DNA of 64,000 nt from Mordavella massiliensis (GCF_016902415.1 NZ_JACJLV010000010.1:1-64000); one strand, 5' to 3'; positions 16,883 through 25,854 are shown, numbered from the stretch's first letter. Notes: generated by a model from the sequence alone, not told the origin. Numbers and translations: made by a program.

Positions 16883-18157
16883 CTATTCCAGAACCTGGGT
16901 ATTGTAATTTTCCCAGGCTTTTCCGGCCGCTGCAGATAATTTTTCTCTCCACACAGCTTCATAATCTGTCGCCGGGCCATAGATCAGACGGGATGCATCC
17001 ATCACCGCCTGGTAGAGATCCGCTTCAACACCTACCGGAAAATACGCTCCGTCAATGGTAAGAAATACGTCTCTGACCATTTCCAGGCTGTCTGTATCAA
17101 GAGACGGGAATCTGGCCGCTAAAGCGCTTTCCTGCACCGGCAGTTCCGTTCCCAGTATCCCGTCTACAAAAGTTCCAATGCCTTGCTCCTGGCGGGCGGA
17201 TTTGATCTCATCATTTAAGAACAGCATCAAAAACCGGTAGGCCTCTTCCTTATGATCTGAAGACATCCCCACTGCCCCAAAGCAGCGAATGGCCGCCATC
17301 CGGTTCCCCTGGATATCCGGAATGATCCGGGCCGATCTCATCTGGGGCATCCCGGTCGTGGCAAAGTTCAGATCCGTGATCTGATATCCTTCCCCTGTGT
17401 TTTCTAATCCGCTTTCGACCCATTGAAGCTTTTTCAGCAGGAAATTCATGCCAAAAGTCTCCCATGCTTCCTTGTCGAACAGCACCTTTCCTTCATCATA
17501 ATCTGCCGCAGGCTGGAACCAGTTGCCGCTGATATTCTCCAGTCCGTACATCGCCGCTTCAAATCCGGGATCCGCCGCACCTTCTGCCTTTGCAAGCCAG
17601 TCTTCCAACGTATCCGTCTCTGTAACCGGGATTTCTTCCTGATCGGAAGCCAGGATGTTAAAATTGCAGGACAGGGGTATGATATATTGCTGTCCCTGAT
17701 ATTTTCCGGGCAGGAGGAACTCCTCCCGGTAAGTTCCTTCCTCCCAGTAGGAATCGGACTCCATATAGCGGTCCAGGGAAGCAAGCGCGCCGCTCTGCAT
17801 TGTCTTATAAGGATTGGAAAAAAGCGGGGCTTCCATCTGGGTCGCCCCGTCACTGGCGCTGTTGATCAGATAAACATCTGGTCCTTTCCCTGCCATGATC
17901 TGGGTGCGCAGGCGTTCAATCTCCAGTTCCCGTTCTTCCCCGTCAGCAGGAAGTTCCCGTATCGTGATGGAAACCTGCGGAGTCTGTTCTTTCATATATT
18001 TTGCCGCTTCTTTGACCTGATCCTGGAACTGCGGCTCGATCAGCACTTCCAGTTCCTTTTCCGCACCGGATGATTCATTGCAGCCACCCAACAAAAACAT
18101 AACAGATAACAGAAAGAAACAGAGTTTTATATTCAGTCTGTTGATCAAAACAATCAC
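16883..18157 (-). CDS. Sugar ABC transporter substrate-binding lipoprotein (family 1)
   Basis: A lipoprotein of about 424 residues with a signal peptide ending in the lipobox LLGGC (Cys about 26). The remaining sequence has the family 1 binding-protein pattern (KGPDVYLINSAS early; YRFLMLFLNDE late). The start is uncertain: an ATG at 18181 lacks a ribosome site, while GTG at 18157 follows AGGAAAG and TTG at 18148 follows AAGGTG; GTG is used here. It is the first gene of the leftward operon with two permeases and a membrane protein. The ligand is unknown. Confidence 0.88.
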   Translation of the reverse strand: MIVLINRLNIKLCFFLLSVMFLLGGCNESSGAEKELEVLIEPQFQDQVKEAAKYMKEQTPQVSITIRELPADGEERELEIERLRTQIMAGKGPDVYLINSASDGATQMEAPLFSNPYKTMQSGALASLDRYMESDSYWEEGTYREEFLLPGKYQGQQYIIPLSCNFNILASDQEEIPVTETDTLEDWLAKAEGAADPGFEAAMYGLENISGNWFQPAADYDEGKVLFDKEAWETFGMNFLLKKLQWVESGLENTGEGYQITDLNFATTGMPQMRSARIIPDIQGNRMAAIRCFGAVGMSSDHKEEAYRFLMLFLNDEIKSARQEQGIGTFVDGILGTELPVQESALAARFPSLDTDSLEMVRDVFLTIDGAYFPVGVEADLYQAVMDASRLIYGPATDYEAVWREKLSAAAGKAWENYNTQVLE

Positions 18158-18221
18158 CTTCTTTCCTTCATCAAAATCCATTATTATCTAAAAATTTACA
18201 TATATATATTGCCTTATCTAA

Positions 18222-18250
18222 CAAATACAGCAAAAAAGAGGTTTTGTCAA
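18222..18250 (-). promoter_or_regulatory. Possible promoter of the leftward sugar ABC operon
   Basis: Minus-strand TTGACA (plus-strand 18245-18250), 17-base spacer, and TATTTG (18222-18227) with an upstream TG pair. The -35 box is perfect, the -10 box weak. Between here and the cobalamin riboswitch the DNA is AT-rich and holds no gene. Confidence 0.45.
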
Positions 18251-18389
18251 TAGATTATCAAAAATAGTGTTTTTTGCCTAAAATATAGAAAATATACACT
18301 AAAAGATAGTCATAGGAAATGGCTATAAGATTATGAAAATTATCAATTGGGATATCATCCAGTCCCTGTGATAAGATGAATCTGTAACA

Positions 18390-18541
18390 TATATAGTGAT
18401 GCCAAGGCATTGAAAAGGGAATCCGGTGAGAATCCGGAACAGCCCGCTCTACTGTGTGATGGATGCATGTTCCAAAGCGCCACCTGGGGACAGGGAAGGC
18501 GGAGCCTGCAGATGAGATCGAGTCAGGAGACCTGCTATATA
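18390..18541 (+). promoter_or_regulatory. Cobalamin (B12) riboswitch
   Basis: The conserved core is clear: AAAAGGGAATCCGGTGAGAA starting near 18412, ATCCGGAACAGCCCGCTCTACTGTG read in parts, then GGGACAGGGAAGGCGG, GATGAGATCGAGTCAGG and AGACCTGC. The closing stem P1 is TATATAG (18390-18396) with CTATATA (18535-18541). It is followed by a strong terminator, so B12 binding probably turns off transcription of the corrinoid methyltransferase cluster downstream. Confidence 0.95.
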
Positions 18542-18556
18542 TGAAGATGATTTTTT

Positions 18557-18604
18557 CGGTGGGGAAAGGACAGCGTTTACGCTGGACTTTTCGCACCGTT
18601 TTTT
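18557..18604 (+). terminator. Riboswitch expression-platform terminator
   Basis: A long stem, CGGTG...CACCG from 18557 to 18598 with inner GGAAAGG/CTTTTC and AGCG/CGCT pairing, followed by six T. It lies between the cobalamin riboswitch and the DUF1638 gene and is the likely off-switch. Confidence 0.9.
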
Positions 18605-18634
18605 GACTTATAAGGATTAAAAAGGACAGGAAAT

Positions 18635-19396
18635 ATGCGCTATAAACTAATTGGCTGCAAAATATTCGAACGCGAAATAGCGAGTGTCACATACCAGTGC
18701 AAGAATCAGATAGATGTTACTCTTTTAAAGCAAAAATTACATAACAGGCCTCAAAGGCTGCAAAAAACAATACAATCTGTAATTGATGCAATTGACGAAG
18801 ATAATGATCTGTATAGTAATACGACGTCTGAAACCCCGTTTGATGCAATTTTATTAGCTTATGGGTTGTGTTCGGGTGCAGTCAGTGGATTGAGCAGCAA
18901 ACAATATCCCCTTGTAATACCTCGTGTTCAAGATTGTATTTCTCTTTTTATGGGAGACCGGGTAAAGTATGAAGAATACTATAAAAATCATGTTGGTACG
19001 TATTATTACACACCTGGGATCGTAGAACTGTGTGATGCGGTAAGATTGGATGATCAGTGGGAACAGAGATACTATTTTCATCTGAAAAGGTTCAACGGTA
19101 ATAAAAAGAAAGCACAGAAGGTTGTTGAAATCGAAAAGAGCTTAACAGATAATTACAGGTCATTAACTTATATAAAATGGGATGAGCTTCCTTTTCCGGA
19201 ATATGAAAAGAAAGTAGAAAAAAAGGCAGGAGATAAAAACTGGACGTATGATCTCGTAAAAGGGAAAAATACATTGTTGAAAAAACTGGTAGACGGAGAA
19301 TGGGATGAAGAAAATTTTTTATTTGTTCCGCCGAAACAGTATGTGACCGAGAGCTATGACGAAGATGTGATTACAGTAATGACAGAAAAAGACTAA
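18635..19396 (+). CDS. DUF1638 domain protein, first gene of the corrinoid cluster
   Basis: A 253-residue soluble protein. The start MRYKLIGCKIFEREI, the segment LLAYGLCSGAVSGL and the segment IPRVQDCISLFMGDR match the DUF1638 pattern, a family repeatedly found beside corrinoid methyltransferases but without a proven activity. Conserved cysteines are in IGCKIF, YGLCSG and QDCISLF, which could bind a metal. The gene is noticeably more AT-rich than its neighbours, which hints at a separate origin. It is the first gene under the B12 riboswitch. Confidence 0.85.
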   Translation: MRYKLIGCKIFEREIASVTYQCKNQIDVTLLKQKLHNRPQRLQKTIQSVIDAIDEDNDLYSNTTSETPFDAILLAYGLCSGAVSGLSSKQYPLVIPRVQDCISLFMGDRVKYEEYYKNHVGTYYYTPGIVELCDAVRLDDQWEQRYYFHLKRFNGNKKKAQKVVEIEKSLTDNYRSLTYIKWDELPFPEYEKKVEKKAGDKNWTYDLVKGKNTLLKKLVDGEWDEENFLFVPPKQYVTESYDEDVITVMTEKD

Positions 19397-19414
19397 GGAC
19401 AGAGAGGAGACGGA

Positions 19415-20392
19415 ATGGACATTGAGATTATATCCGGTTTCCTTGGAGCCGGGAAAACCACTTTTTTAAACCAATATCTTCCTCTTCTCTCCGGGAAGAC
19501 GGCGGTGATTGAAAATGAATTTGGAGACGTGGGACTGGATGGAGATCTAATCCGGGAGAAGGTGCCGGTGAGGGAACTGTATGCAGGATGTATCTGTTGT
19601 ACGCTGGCCATCGATTTTCGCCAGAGTATCCGGGAAATTGCAGAGACATATCAGCCGGACCGCATCGTTATTGAGCCGTCGGGGATTGGAAAGTTGTCAG
19701 ATGTAATCAAGGCCTGTGAGGATGCAAGAGAGAAAGACGGTGTGGAACTTTTAGTTACCAGAAGGATTGTGATCGTAGACGGGGAAGCTTACGAAGAAAG
19801 CGTAGAAGGGTTTGGAGCATTTTATCTGGATCAGATCCGGAACGCACAGATGCTGTTTGTGAGCTGGCTGGAGGGCCTGGAAAAAGAGAAGCAGGAGAAG
19901 ATCCTTACAGATATCCGTGAACAAAATCAGGAAGCTCTTATTTATGCCGGGGATTTTCGCCAGCTGGACGGACAGGAACTTTTGCATTTACTGGAACTTT
20001 CGGAACAGAAGCAATCCGGAAAGACAGTAGATGAACAGCGGGAAGAGGACGTTTTTTCTTCAGGCATTCTATTTTCCAGTATTTCTTTTACAGATCTGCC
20101 GAAAATATCTAAGGAAGAGATGGAAAAGAAACTGGAGAGCTTAAGGGCGGGGAAATATGGCCGTGTCCTTCGGGTGAAAGGACTGGCAGAGATGCCGGAT
20201 GGAGAGAGATATCGTTTTGACCTGACGCCGGGACATACGGAACTTAAGAAAGTGGATCCATTACCGGGAGATACCGGAGAAAGAAAAGTGGTCATTATTG
20301 GAACTGGACTTGACCGGGCAGGACTGGAGACGCTGTTTCTGGGGAAGCAGAAAGTCCGGCTGCCAAAAAAGGGAATGACAGGGAAACGATGA
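19415..20392 (+). CDS. CobW/COG0523-type GTP-binding protein
   Basis: A 325-residue P-loop GTPase. The P-loop GFLGAGKTTF is at residues 8-17, and the COG0523 metal motif C-x-C-C (GCICC, Cys59, Cys61, Cys62) is present, with the Walker B/E-S-S-G-like segment IVIEPSGIGKLSD after it. Family members insert or deliver metals (Zn, Co, Ni) to client enzymes using GTP. Its place between DUF1638 and UroD-type methyltransferases suggests a role in loading zinc into a methyltransferase or handling cobalt/corrinoid, but the client is unknown. It follows DUF1638 by 18 bases. Confidence 0.9.
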   Translation: MDIEIISGFLGAGKTTFLNQYLPLLSGKTAVIENEFGDVGLDGDLIREKVPVRELYAGCICCTLAIDFRQSIREIAETYQPDRIVIEPSGIGKLSDVIKACEDAREKDGVELLVTRRIVIVDGEAYEESVEGFGAFYLDQIRNAQMLFVSWLEGLEKEKQEKILTDIREQNQEALIYAGDFRQLDGQELLHLLELSEQKQSGKTVDEQREEDVFSSGILFSSISFTDLPKISKEEMEKKLESLRAGKYGRVLRVKGLAEMPDGERYRFDLTPGHTELKKVDPLPGDTGERKVVIIGTGLDRAGLETLFLGKQKVRLPKKGMTGKR

Positions 20393-20524
20393 GGGAAAGC
20401 TTGTTTAAAAAGGGGAGGATGTGGTACACTCGAGAAAGAGCGCCTGGATGGCGGCAGTCCGGGCGGCAAAAGACGCGGAAAAAGTATTGTTTGGAAATAC
20501 ATAAAAGAAAAAGGAGGGCTTACC

Positions 20525-21394
20525 TTGGGAGAGATTAAAGATTTTAACTGTACCTATGATAATTCAGCCGGGATAAACGGCGAAGTGACGGAAGGTCTTG
20601 GCCTTACCTTTCCAGACGCCTATCTCCATGCAGACACCATGGCGAAACTGTCCAGGGCTCTGAAAGAGCATGACGGCGCGGCTTTCTGTGAGCTGCCTTT
20701 TTGCCATACAGTAGAGGCGGAAGCCATGGGAGGCCTGGTGAATTACGGAAATGACAAGACGGGTCCCCGGGCAAAGGAGTATATCTGTACGAAGCCGGAA
20801 GAATTGCTGGAGCTGCAGCCCATTGATTTTAGCAAAGGAAGGATCCATGAAGTCCTGCAGGCCTGCCGGATGCTCCGGGAGCAGGGCGAGCATGTGGTGC
20901 TGCAGGTATCCGGTCCATTTACCATCCTGAACGTACTGATCGACGCCCGGTATGTTTTCAAAGCTATGAGAAAACAGCCGGAAGTGATGAAAGAGGTATT
21001 CTGGAAACTGGGAAATGAAGTGTTAAGATTTATGGAAGAAGCAAAAAAATACGGAGTGGATCTGATCAGTTACGCAGATTCTTCCGGCGGAGTAAATATT
21101 CTGGGGCCAAAGATGGCTGAACAGGTGGTGGAGGATTTCACTTATGAATTTTTAAAACAGGTGGAAGGGCTTGCGGATGAACACACGATGATCCTGCTCT
21201 GTCCCAAAACCACATTTGCGCTTCTGGGAACCGGACACGGGAAACTGAAGGATCATCTGACCGAGACCGGGATCCGCTATGGCGAAGCCTGCATCCGGAT
21301 GACGGGCAAGGCAAAGTTCGCGGGCCAGATGTGCATCAAAAATGTGGGATATGAACTGGAAAATGGTATCTTTAAAGAACTGGTATTAATTTAA
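20525..21394 (+). CDS. UroD/MtaA-family methyltransferase-like protein with altered zinc motif
   Basis: A 289-residue member of the uroporphyrinogen decarboxylase superfamily, the group that includes corrinoid-dependent methyltransferases such as MtaA and MtbA. It starts with TTG at 20525 after a strong GGAGGG site. Features are LTFPDAYLHADTMAKLSRAL, FCHTVEAEAMGG and a TIM-barrel pattern with SYADSSGGVNILGPKMAE. It is shorter than its relatives here (339-372 residues). The usual zinc motif His-x-Cys-Gly is replaced by Leu-Leu-Cys-Pro, and further Cys residues occur near the C-terminus (EACIRM, GQMCIKN). It directly precedes the corrinoid protein gene and may be the component that differs in substrate or partner. 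Confidence 0.85.
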   Translation: MGEIKDFNCTYDNSAGINGEVTEGLGLTFPDAYLHADTMAKLSRALKEHDGAAFCELPFCHTVEAEAMGGLVNYGNDKTGPRAKEYICTKPEELLELQPIDFSKGRIHEVLQACRMLREQGEHVVLQVSGPFTILNVLIDARYVFKAMRKQPEVMKEVFWKLGNEVLRFMEEAKKYGVDLISYADSSGGVNILGPKMAEQVVEDFTYEFLKQVEGLADEHTMILLCPKTTFALLGTGHGKLKDHLTETGIRYGEACIRMTGKAKFAGQMCIKNVGYELENGIFKELVLI

Positions 21395-21411
21395 GATGAG
21401 GAGGAACTGCG

Positions 21412-22062
21412 ATGAGCTCAAAAGAAGAATTGTTAAAACGGCTGTCGGACGGCGTATTTGAGATGGAGGAAGATGACGTGGCGGAAGCGGCCCAGGAATA
21501 TCTGGATGCAGGCTATCCTGCTTTCGACGGGATCATGGACGGACTGGTAGACGGAATGAACCGGGCCAGTGAAATGTATGAGCAGGAGGAATATTTCGTA
21601 ACCGATGTGCTGCTCTGCTCTGACGCCATGTATGTGGGGCTGGATATTCTGCGGCCTTATCTGCCGGAAACGAAGGACGACCACAAGGTGAAGGCCGTCA
21701 TTGGCGTAGTGGAGGGCGACACCCACGATATCGGAAAGAATCTGGTAAAGATTATGATGGAAACCGCCGGTTTTGAGATGATCGATCTGGGAAGAGACGT
21801 AGAACTGCAGAAATTTGTGGATACAGCCAAAGAAGAGCATGCAGATATTGTATGTATGTCCACCTTGATGACTACCACCATGGGCGGTATGGAGACGGTG
21901 ATCCATCTGCTGGAGGAGGCCGGGATCCGCGATCAGGTCAAGGTCATGATCGGCGGCGGACCGATTTCCCAGAAATACGCAGATAAGATCGGTGCGGACG
22001 GCTATTCCCAGAATGCGGTGGAAGCAGTAAAACTGGCGAAGAGCCTGATGAAGATTGCATAG
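21412..22062 (+). CDS. Corrinoid (B12-binding) methyl carrier protein, MtaC/MttC-like
   Basis: A 216-residue two-domain protein. Residues 1-90 are the helical cap domain (EYLDAGYPAFDGIMDGLVDG, EEYFVTDVLLCSDAMYVGL). The rest is the B12-binding Rossmann-like domain with the cobalt-ligand motif GDTHDIGKN (His105), then STLMTTTM and IGGGPIS. Such proteins carry a methyl group on cobalamin between a demethylating and an accepting methyltransferase. It sits between two UroD-family genes and upstream of its probable reactivator, RACo. Confidence 0.96.
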   Translation: MSSKEELLKRLSDGVFEMEEDDVAEAAQEYLDAGYPAFDGIMDGLVDGMNRASEMYEQEEYFVTDVLLCSDAMYVGLDILRPYLPETKDDHKVKAVIGVVEGDTHDIGKNLVKIMMETAGFEMIDLGRDVELQKFVDTAKEEHADIVCMSTLMTTTMGGMETVIHLLEEAGIRDQVKVMIGGGPISQKYADKIGADGYSQNAVEAVKLAKSLMKIA

Positions 22063-22074
22063 GAGAAAGAAGAA

Positions 22075-23094
22075 ATGTTGACACCAAAAGAGAGACTGAA
22101 ACTCATTTTTGAAGGCGGACATCCGGACCGGCCGGCATGCATCTGTCCGGGGGGCATGATGAATATGGTGACAAAAGATCTGATGGAGGAAGTGCAGGTC
22201 TATCTGCCGGAGGCTCACACGGACGCAAGAAAGATGGCGGATCTTGCAAAGGCTGTCTATGAGAAGGGCTGCTTTGAAAATTTCGGCGTTCCCTTCTGCA
22301 TGACAGTAGAAGCCGAGGAAATGGGCGCGAAAGTGGATATGGGCACCAACATCTATGAGCCCCATGTGGTGGAATATGTGATCGATTCTGTCAGCGAGGT
22401 GGACAGGCTGACGCCGGTAGACGTAACCAGGGGCAGGGCCAAAGTGGTGACGGACGCGATCCGCATTTTAAAGGAAGAGACAAAGGACGTCCCCATCGTG
22501 GGAAATCTGACCGGGCCGGTGAGCACGGCGAGTTCTGTGATGGAGCCGGTTAATTTCTACAAAGAACTGCGGAAAAAGAATGAAGAGGCCCACCGGTATA
22601 TGGAATTTATCACCGATCAGCTGATCGCTTTCGGGCGGGCGCAGATCGAGGCGGGCGCAGATGTGATTGCCATCTCCGATCCCAGCGGGACGGGCGAGAT
22701 CCTGGGGCCAAAATATTTTGAAGAGTTTGCGGTCACTTATATCAACCGGCTGCTGGGCGGGCTCCAGAAGGAGAAGCTGGGGACCATCGTTCATATCTGC
22801 GGGCAGATGAGTCCGGTATATAAAGAGATTAACGAGGTAAAGAGCAGCGCCTTAAGTTTTGATTCCATCGTGCCGATGAAGGAGGCAAGAAAACATCTTC
22901 CGGACCGCGTGCTGATGGGGAATGTCAGCACTTATGCTCTGGAGTTTGGCGATCCGGAGCGGGTGAAGATGCTGACAAAGAGCTGTATCAAGAGCGGATC
23001 TGATATTATCGCCCCGGCCTGCGGCCTTGGGATGAAATCTCCGCTTGTAAATATTCAGGCGATCCTTGCCTGTATGCAGGAGGACGAAAAGTAA
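22075..23094 (+). CDS. UroD/MtaA-family corrinoid methyltransferase
   Basis: A 339-residue UroD-superfamily protein. The zinc-binding His-x-Cys appears in IVHICGQMSP near residue 240, and the distal Cys in IAPACGLGMKSP near 315; this is the pattern that activates the methyl-accepting thiol in MtaA/MtbA. The N-terminal MLTPKERLKLIFEGGHPDRP is also typical. It begins 13 bases after the corrinoid protein gene and overlaps the RACo gene by one base, so it is tightly co-expressed. It may transfer methyl from the corrinoid protein to an acceptor, but neither substrate nor acceptor is known. Confidence 0.92.
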   Translation: MLTPKERLKLIFEGGHPDRPACICPGGMMNMVTKDLMEEVQVYLPEAHTDARKMADLAKAVYEKGCFENFGVPFCMTVEAEEMGAKVDMGTNIYEPHVVEYVIDSVSEVDRLTPVDVTRGRAKVVTDAIRILKEETKDVPIVGNLTGPVSTASSVMEPVNFYKELRKKNEEAHRYMEFITDQLIAFGRAQIEAGADVIAISDPSGTGEILGPKYFEEFAVTYINRLLGGLQKEKLGTIVHICGQMSPVYKEINEVKSSALSFDSIVPMKEARKHLPDRVLMGNVSTYALEFGDPERVKMLTKSCIKSGSDIIAPACGLGMKSPLVNIQAILACMQEDEK

Positions 23095-24707
23095 TGGCCA
23101 GGATTTGGATCAGACAGACGGGAAAGAGCATTTCCTGCCAGGAGGGCGCCAATCTCCTGGACGCCCTGCTGGAGGGCGGGGCATTTGTGGATAATCCCTG
23201 CAGTGGCAAGGGAATCTGTGGCAAATGTAAAGTGCGGATCTGCCAGGGGGAATTGCCCGCCATGTCTGAAACGGAGCGGGCGCTTCTGAAACCGGAAGAG
23301 ATAGAAGCCGGGATTCGCCTGTCCTGCATGATCGATGTGAACGGGACCATGGAAGTGGAGCTTCTGAAAAAAGAACGGAAGCACGAAGTGCTGACAAAGG
23401 GATATATCCCTGCATTTGAAAAAGATCATTTTGACGAAGGATACGGGATCGTGATCGACATCGGCACCACAACGGTGGTGACAGCGCTGGTGGAACTTTC
23501 CACAGGACAGGAACTGGCAAGCGCGTCCATGATCAATGCTCAGAAGCATTACGGGCTGGATGTGCTGACCCGGATCACTTATGAATACGAGCACCCGGAG
23601 ACCGGAGTGAAAGATCTTCAGGAAGCGATCGTACAGTCCGTGAACGGCATGATCGGGGAGGTCTGTGAAGAGGCGGGCGTTTCCAGAGAAGAGATCCGGG
23701 AAATCGATGTGGCGGCGAACTGTACCATGACACACATGCTGCTGGGAGTAGATGCAAGAAGCATCGGCAGGTCCCCGTACCGGCCGGAGTTTACGAAGGC
23801 ACAGGAACTCCCTGCATCCCGGATCGGCATCGAAGCAGGAAAAGATACGGTTCTTTACTGCCTTCCTCAGGTGTCGGCCTACATAGGGGCAGATATTGTG
23901 GCAGGGACCTATGTGTGTGAATTGCAAAAAGAAAAAGGGCATGTTCTGTTTATCGATATCGGTACCAATGGCGAGATCGTTCTGACCAGTAACGGGCGGA
24001 TCCTGTGCTGTTCCTGCGCGGCAGGACCGGCCCTGGAGGGCATGAACATCAGCGCCGGCATGCGGGCGGCGCAGGGCGCCATCGAGGATGTGAAGATTAC
24101 AGAAGAGGGTGTGAAGATCCAGGTGATCGGCAACCGGGAAGACGACAGGCAGGAGCCGGCAGGCATTTGCGGAAGCGGGATTCTGGCAGTGGTGAAAGAA
24201 CTGTTGCGTACCGGCCTGGTAAAAAAGACTGGAGCCTTTATCAAGAAGGACAGGCTCTCCCCGGAGGATTACCGGTTTCCGATGCTTCAGCTGAACGGGA
24301 CCAAACGGGAATTCATCCTTCATGAGAAGCCGCAGATCCTGGTGACCCAGGGAGACGTGCGTCAGGTGCAGCTGGCGAAAGGCGCGATCCTGTCCGGGTT
24401 CACAGCCCTTCTCAGGGAAGCGCAGATCGACATGGAGGATCTTGACAAGGTGATGATCGCCGGCCAGTTCGGCGCCCATCTTCCGGCGGATTCTCTGATT
24501 GGAACAGGAATCCTTCCGGATGCGGTAAAAGATAAGCTGGTGTATGTGGGCAACTCTTCCAAGACAGGAGCCTACATGGCGCTGATGTCAAAAAAGGCGA
24601 AGCAGGAGATGGAAAAACTGGCAGAAGAAATGGAATATATGGAACTTGCAGAAACGGAAAATTACGAGAGGATCTTTACAGACAGCATGATATTTCCGAC
24701 GTTTTAA
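23094..24707 (+). CDS. RACo-type ATP-dependent reductive activator of corrinoid proteins
   Basis: A 537-residue protein. The N-terminal [2Fe-2S] ferredoxin domain has Cys36, Cys42, Cys45 and Cys78 (NPCSGKGICGKC ... RLSC). The rest is the DUF4445/ASKHA-like domain, with IDIGTTTVVTALVEL, CTMTHMLLG and FIDIGTNGEIVLTSNG as ATP-binding segments and IAGQFGAHL near the end. RACo proteins use ATP to drive reduction of inactive Co(II) to Co(I) on the corrinoid carrier. The gene overlaps the preceding UroD gene by one base and the next begins 11 bases later. Confidence 0.94.
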   Translation: MARIWIRQTGKSISCQEGANLLDALLEGGAFVDNPCSGKGICGKCKVRICQGELPAMSETERALLKPEEIEAGIRLSCMIDVNGTMEVELLKKERKHEVLTKGYIPAFEKDHFDEGYGIVIDIGTTTVVTALVELSTGQELASASMINAQKHYGLDVLTRITYEYEHPETGVKDLQEAIVQSVNGMIGEVCEEAGVSREEIREIDVAANCTMTHMLLGVDARSIGRSPYRPEFTKAQELPASRIGIEAGKDTVLYCLPQVSAYIGADIVAGTYVCELQKEKGHVLFIDIGTNGEIVLTSNGRILCCSCAAGPALEGMNISAGMRAAQGAIEDVKITEEGVKIQVIGNREDDRQEPAGICGSGILAVVKELLRTGLVKKTGAFIKKDRLSPEDYRFPMLQLNGTKREFILHEKPQILVTQGDVRQVQLAKGAILSGFTALLREAQIDMEDLDKVMIAGQFGAHLPADSLIGTGILPDAVKDKLVYVGNSSKTGAYMALMSKKAKQEMEKLAEEMEYMELAETENYERIFTDSMIFPTF

Positions 24708-24718
24708 GGAGAATGCGT

Positions 24719-25837
24719 ATGGAATATGAAGAACTGAAACGACTGATGAACGAGCAGAAGGTGGAAATGACGGCAGAGGAACGGATGAAGGCTTATAACG
24801 CAGGGGAGGAAGTGGATCACATCCCCTATACCCTGCAGGCGCCGGATCCGGCCATGGCGGACATTTTCGGATTCACCACCACACAGTTTGCGAAAGATTT
24901 TGAAGTGAAGAGCGAAGTGATCCGGAGAAGAAAAGAAGAATTCGGACTGGACAGCTTCAATGTGGGGCTGGGATTAAAGACCATCGGCGGCGCGCTGGGG
25001 TCGAAGCTTGCCGCGCCGGAGCATGGCATCGACTATGTGGCAGAGCATGTGTTACAGGATTATGCGGATTTTGACAAACTGGAAGTCACAGATCCCTATA
25101 AGAATCCGGTGCTTGCGCCCATCCTGGAAAGCGCGAAGCGTCTGAAGGAGAGGTTCCCGGATGTGAGCATGACCACCAGCGTGGCAGGCCCGATGTCAAC
25201 GGCTATCGCTGTGCGCCCTGTGGAAAAGGTTCTGAAAGATACCCGGAAAAATCCGGAGATGCTGCATAAGCTTCTGGATCTGACAGTGGAATGTTCCCTG
25301 AAATGGTTCGAGGCATTTGCCCGCGAGTTCGGGCCGGTGGCCACGAATTTCTCGGACCCTGTGACCTGTATGGATGTGATCAGTAAGCCGCAGTTTGATG
25401 AATTTTCACTGCCCTATATCAAAAAGCTGATCGACGGGACGGAGAAGATCATGGGATCCCGGCCCGGCGCGCATATCTGCGGAAAGACCAGTCCCATCTG
25501 GAAGGATCTGGCGGATGCAGGGCTGTTTTCTTTTAGTATTGATAACTGCGAGGATCTGGAAGTGGCGAAGAAAGCAGTGGGAGACCGGATGCGGATCGCC
25601 GGAAATGTGCCGCCGGTGGACGTGATGAAGGAGGGAACCATCGACGACGTGATCGCTTCCTGCAGGGAATGTCTGGAAAAATGTGCTGATAATCCGGCCG
25701 GGTACATCCTGAACACCGGATGCCAGCTGCCTATCGGCACGCCAAAAGCCAACGTGGAGGCGTTCATCTACGCGGCCAGGAAGTACGGCAGAGGCGCGAG
25801 GCTGGGAAAGATGCCGCGAGGGCTGGAAGAAGAATAA
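24719..25837 (+). CDS. UroD/MtaA-family corrinoid methyltransferase
   Basis: A 372-residue UroD-superfamily protein. Zinc ligands are recognisable in GAHICGKTSPIW near residue 250 and in NTGCQLPIGTP near 340. The start at 24719 is chosen because AAGGAG is 7 bases upstream; the ATG at 24713 is too close to it. It is the last gene before a strong terminator, so it closes the B12-regulated operon. Its closest relative in the window is the lone UroD-family protein at 34920 (both have HxCGKT and TGC motifs). It could be the substrate-specific demethylase or the second methyltransferase. Confidence 0.92.
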   Translation: MEYEELKRLMNEQKVEMTAEERMKAYNAGEEVDHIPYTLQAPDPAMADIFGFTTTQFAKDFEVKSEVIRRRKEEFGLDSFNVGLGLKTIGGALGSKLAAPEHGIDYVAEHVLQDYADFDKLEVTDPYKNPVLAPILESAKRLKERFPDVSMTTSVAGPMSTAIAVRPVEKVLKDTRKNPEMLHKLLDLTVECSLKWFEAFAREFGPVATNFSDPVTCMDVISKPQFDEFSLPYIKKLIDGTEKIMGSRPGAHICGKTSPIWKDLADAGLFSFSIDNCEDLEVAKKAVGDRMRIAGNVPPVDVMKEGTIDDVIASCRECLEKCADNPAGYILNTGCQLPIGTPKANVEAFIYAARKYGRGARLGKMPRGLEEE

Positions 25838-25854
25838 AAAGAACTGATGCGATA

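Noticed and set aside
20423-20506. Possible 27-codon GTG-initiated peptide before the first UroD gene
   Set aside because: A GGGGAGG site lies only two bases from the GTG, too close, and the peptide resembles no known family; it could not be supported without conservation data.
23055-24479. 474-codon minus-strand frame opposite the RACo gene
   Set aside because: The plus strand encodes a complete RACo with all cluster cysteines; the antisense frame is rich in His and Cys from complement of common codons and has no ribosome site.
23094-24707. RACo protein as an activator for the dehydratase-like pair at 27924
   Set aside because: It has the [2Fe-2S] plus DUF4445 build of corrinoid activators, unlike the short [4Fe-4S] HgdC-type activators; it also lies inside the corrinoid operon.
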